From NCBI RefSeq assembly GCF_027497215.1, contig NZ_CP114904.1, positions 2,440,001-2,504,000 on the forward strand: a DNA stretch of 64,000 nt, in the 5' to 3' direction. Below, one piece after another: positions 63,604 through 64,000 of the stretch (positions within the stretch are counted from its first letter, which is position 1; the number at the start of each line of letters is the position of its first letter). The notes beneath the pieces were generated by a model. The model was given only the letters and a program-made list of their open reading frames with translations. It was not told where the DNA came from and searched no databases. Source of the stretch: Micromonospora sp. WMMD812 (GTDB lineage Bacteria; Actinomycetota; Actinomycetes; Mycobacteriales; Micromonosporaceae). The position numbers were made by a program, and so were the translations under genes.

Positions 63604-64000
63604 ATGACTGCCTCCCAGACCCTGTCGGGACGGTGTCCGGTGCGGAACGCCGTCACGGACGGACGAGAGGCGAACCCGATGCACCAGCGGATCCTCATGC
63701 GGGCCAAAAAGGGCCCCTTCGACGTCTACTCGCCGGAGGAGGCCTTCGAGCACAACTGGATCGGCGAGAACAACGGCAACCTGGTGTTCAGCCACGCCGC
63801 GCACAAACTGCTGCGGACCGCCACGGCGGACATCACCTCGACCGAGTTCAAGATCGACCTGCGGGACGCCGACAAGATCAACGAGCGGTACGACGTGTAC
63901 GTCATCCCGCTCGCCAACGCGTTCCGGCGCAGCTACGCGCACCGCATCGTCACCATGACGAAGCTGATCGAGCGGCTGAAGATCCCGGTGGTGGTGCTCG
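63604..64000 (+). CDS. Polysaccharide pyruvyltransferase-like protein, 5' part
   Basis: The first 132 codons of a gene cut by the window edge. After a weakly conserved start (an in-frame ATG at 63679 with GAGAGG upstream is the alternative) comes MRAKKGPFDVYSPEEAFEHN, then GENNGNLVFSHAAHKLL and YDVYVIPLANAFRRSYAHRI, a pattern that resembles actinobacterial proteins annotated as polysaccharide pyruvyltransferases. Such enzymes move pyruvate from PEP to sugars of surface polymers. Only the N-terminal domain is visible, so the assignment is tentative. Confidence 0.6.
   Translation, partial: MTASQTLSGRCPVRNAVTDGREANPMHQRILMRAKKGPFDVYSPEEAFEHNWIGENNGNLVFSHAAHKLLRTATADITSTEFKIDLRDADKINERYDVYVIPLANAFRRSYAHRIVTMTKLIERLKIPVVVL

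Overview
This window is very GC-rich chromosomal DNA from an actinomycete. Frequent GTG and TTG starts, actinobacterial -10 boxes of the TANNNT type, a complete GlgE-type glucan pathway and a c-di-AMP riboswitch all point that way. The family mix suggests Micromonosporaceae, perhaps Micromonospora, but that placement is inference. No rRNA, tRNA, CRISPR array or phage was seen. The only mobile element is one TnpB-type gene.

Layout. (1) 1-10 kb is mostly housekeeping: a secreted beta-lactamase-fold serine hydrolase, a metallo-beta-lactamase-fold hydrolase, dGTPase, a TnpB-family gene lodged between the divergent dGTPase and tex genes, tex itself, a small hypothetical gene and a DUF389 membrane protein. 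(2) 10.2-29.6 kb is a surface-polysaccharide locus. It holds an initiating phosphoglycosyltransferase with a UDP-diacetylbacillosamine-type set (PglC/E/D/F-like), a UDP-N-acetyl-L-fucosamine set with its transferase (FnlA/B/C plus WbuB-like), a GDP-N-acetylperosamine set (Gmd, PerA, PerB-like), two more GT4 glycosyltransferases, a Wzx-like flippase, a Wzy-like polymerase and a PaaK/CapK-like adenylating enzyme. (3) NAD kinase is followed by 31-39.5 kb, which encodes glucan synthesis through maltose-1-phosphate: pgm and glgC on one strand, glgM, glgE and glgB divergently on the other. (4) 39.6-48 kb is mixed: an App1-like phosphatase, a GT-C-like membrane protein, YaaA, a WhiA-resembling protein, a TAXI-family lipoprotein facing a two-component system, and small proteins. 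(5) 48-58.2 kb is a teichoic-acid-like locus: two membrane-anchored TagF/TarL-like polyol-phosphate polymerases, a TagGH-like ABC exporter, a Bcs1-like cytidylyltransferase-reductase fusion predicted to make CDP-ribitol, a large membrane protein and a TetR regulator. (6) 58.2-64 kb has an alpha/beta hydrolase, a secreted C39-like peptidase behind a c-di-AMP riboswitch, two hypothetical genes, an acyltransferase-3 protein, and the start of a polysaccharide pyruvyltransferase-like gene cut by the window edge.

How it fits together. Most of the window concerns the cell envelope. A Wzx/Wzy-type heteropolysaccharide with up to three rare amino sugars would start on undecaprenyl phosphate through the PglC-like enzyme. 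A second, polyol-phosphate polymer would leave through the TagGH-like exporter. The acyltransferase and pyruvyltransferase could decorate either polymer. The C39 peptidase is placed under c-di-AMP control, the logic known for actinobacterial wall-lytic enzymes.

A recurring architecture is visible: at least seven genes have TANNNT exactly six bases before an ATG or GTG with no good ribosome-binding site, and an eighth has the near-match TATAAC. This is the signature of leaderless transcripts and fixes several starts. The strongest points for follow-up are the riboswitch leader with its small ORF, the TnpB protein lacking the usual RuvC-II glutamate, the three-amino-sugar locus, and the truncated WhiA-like protein.
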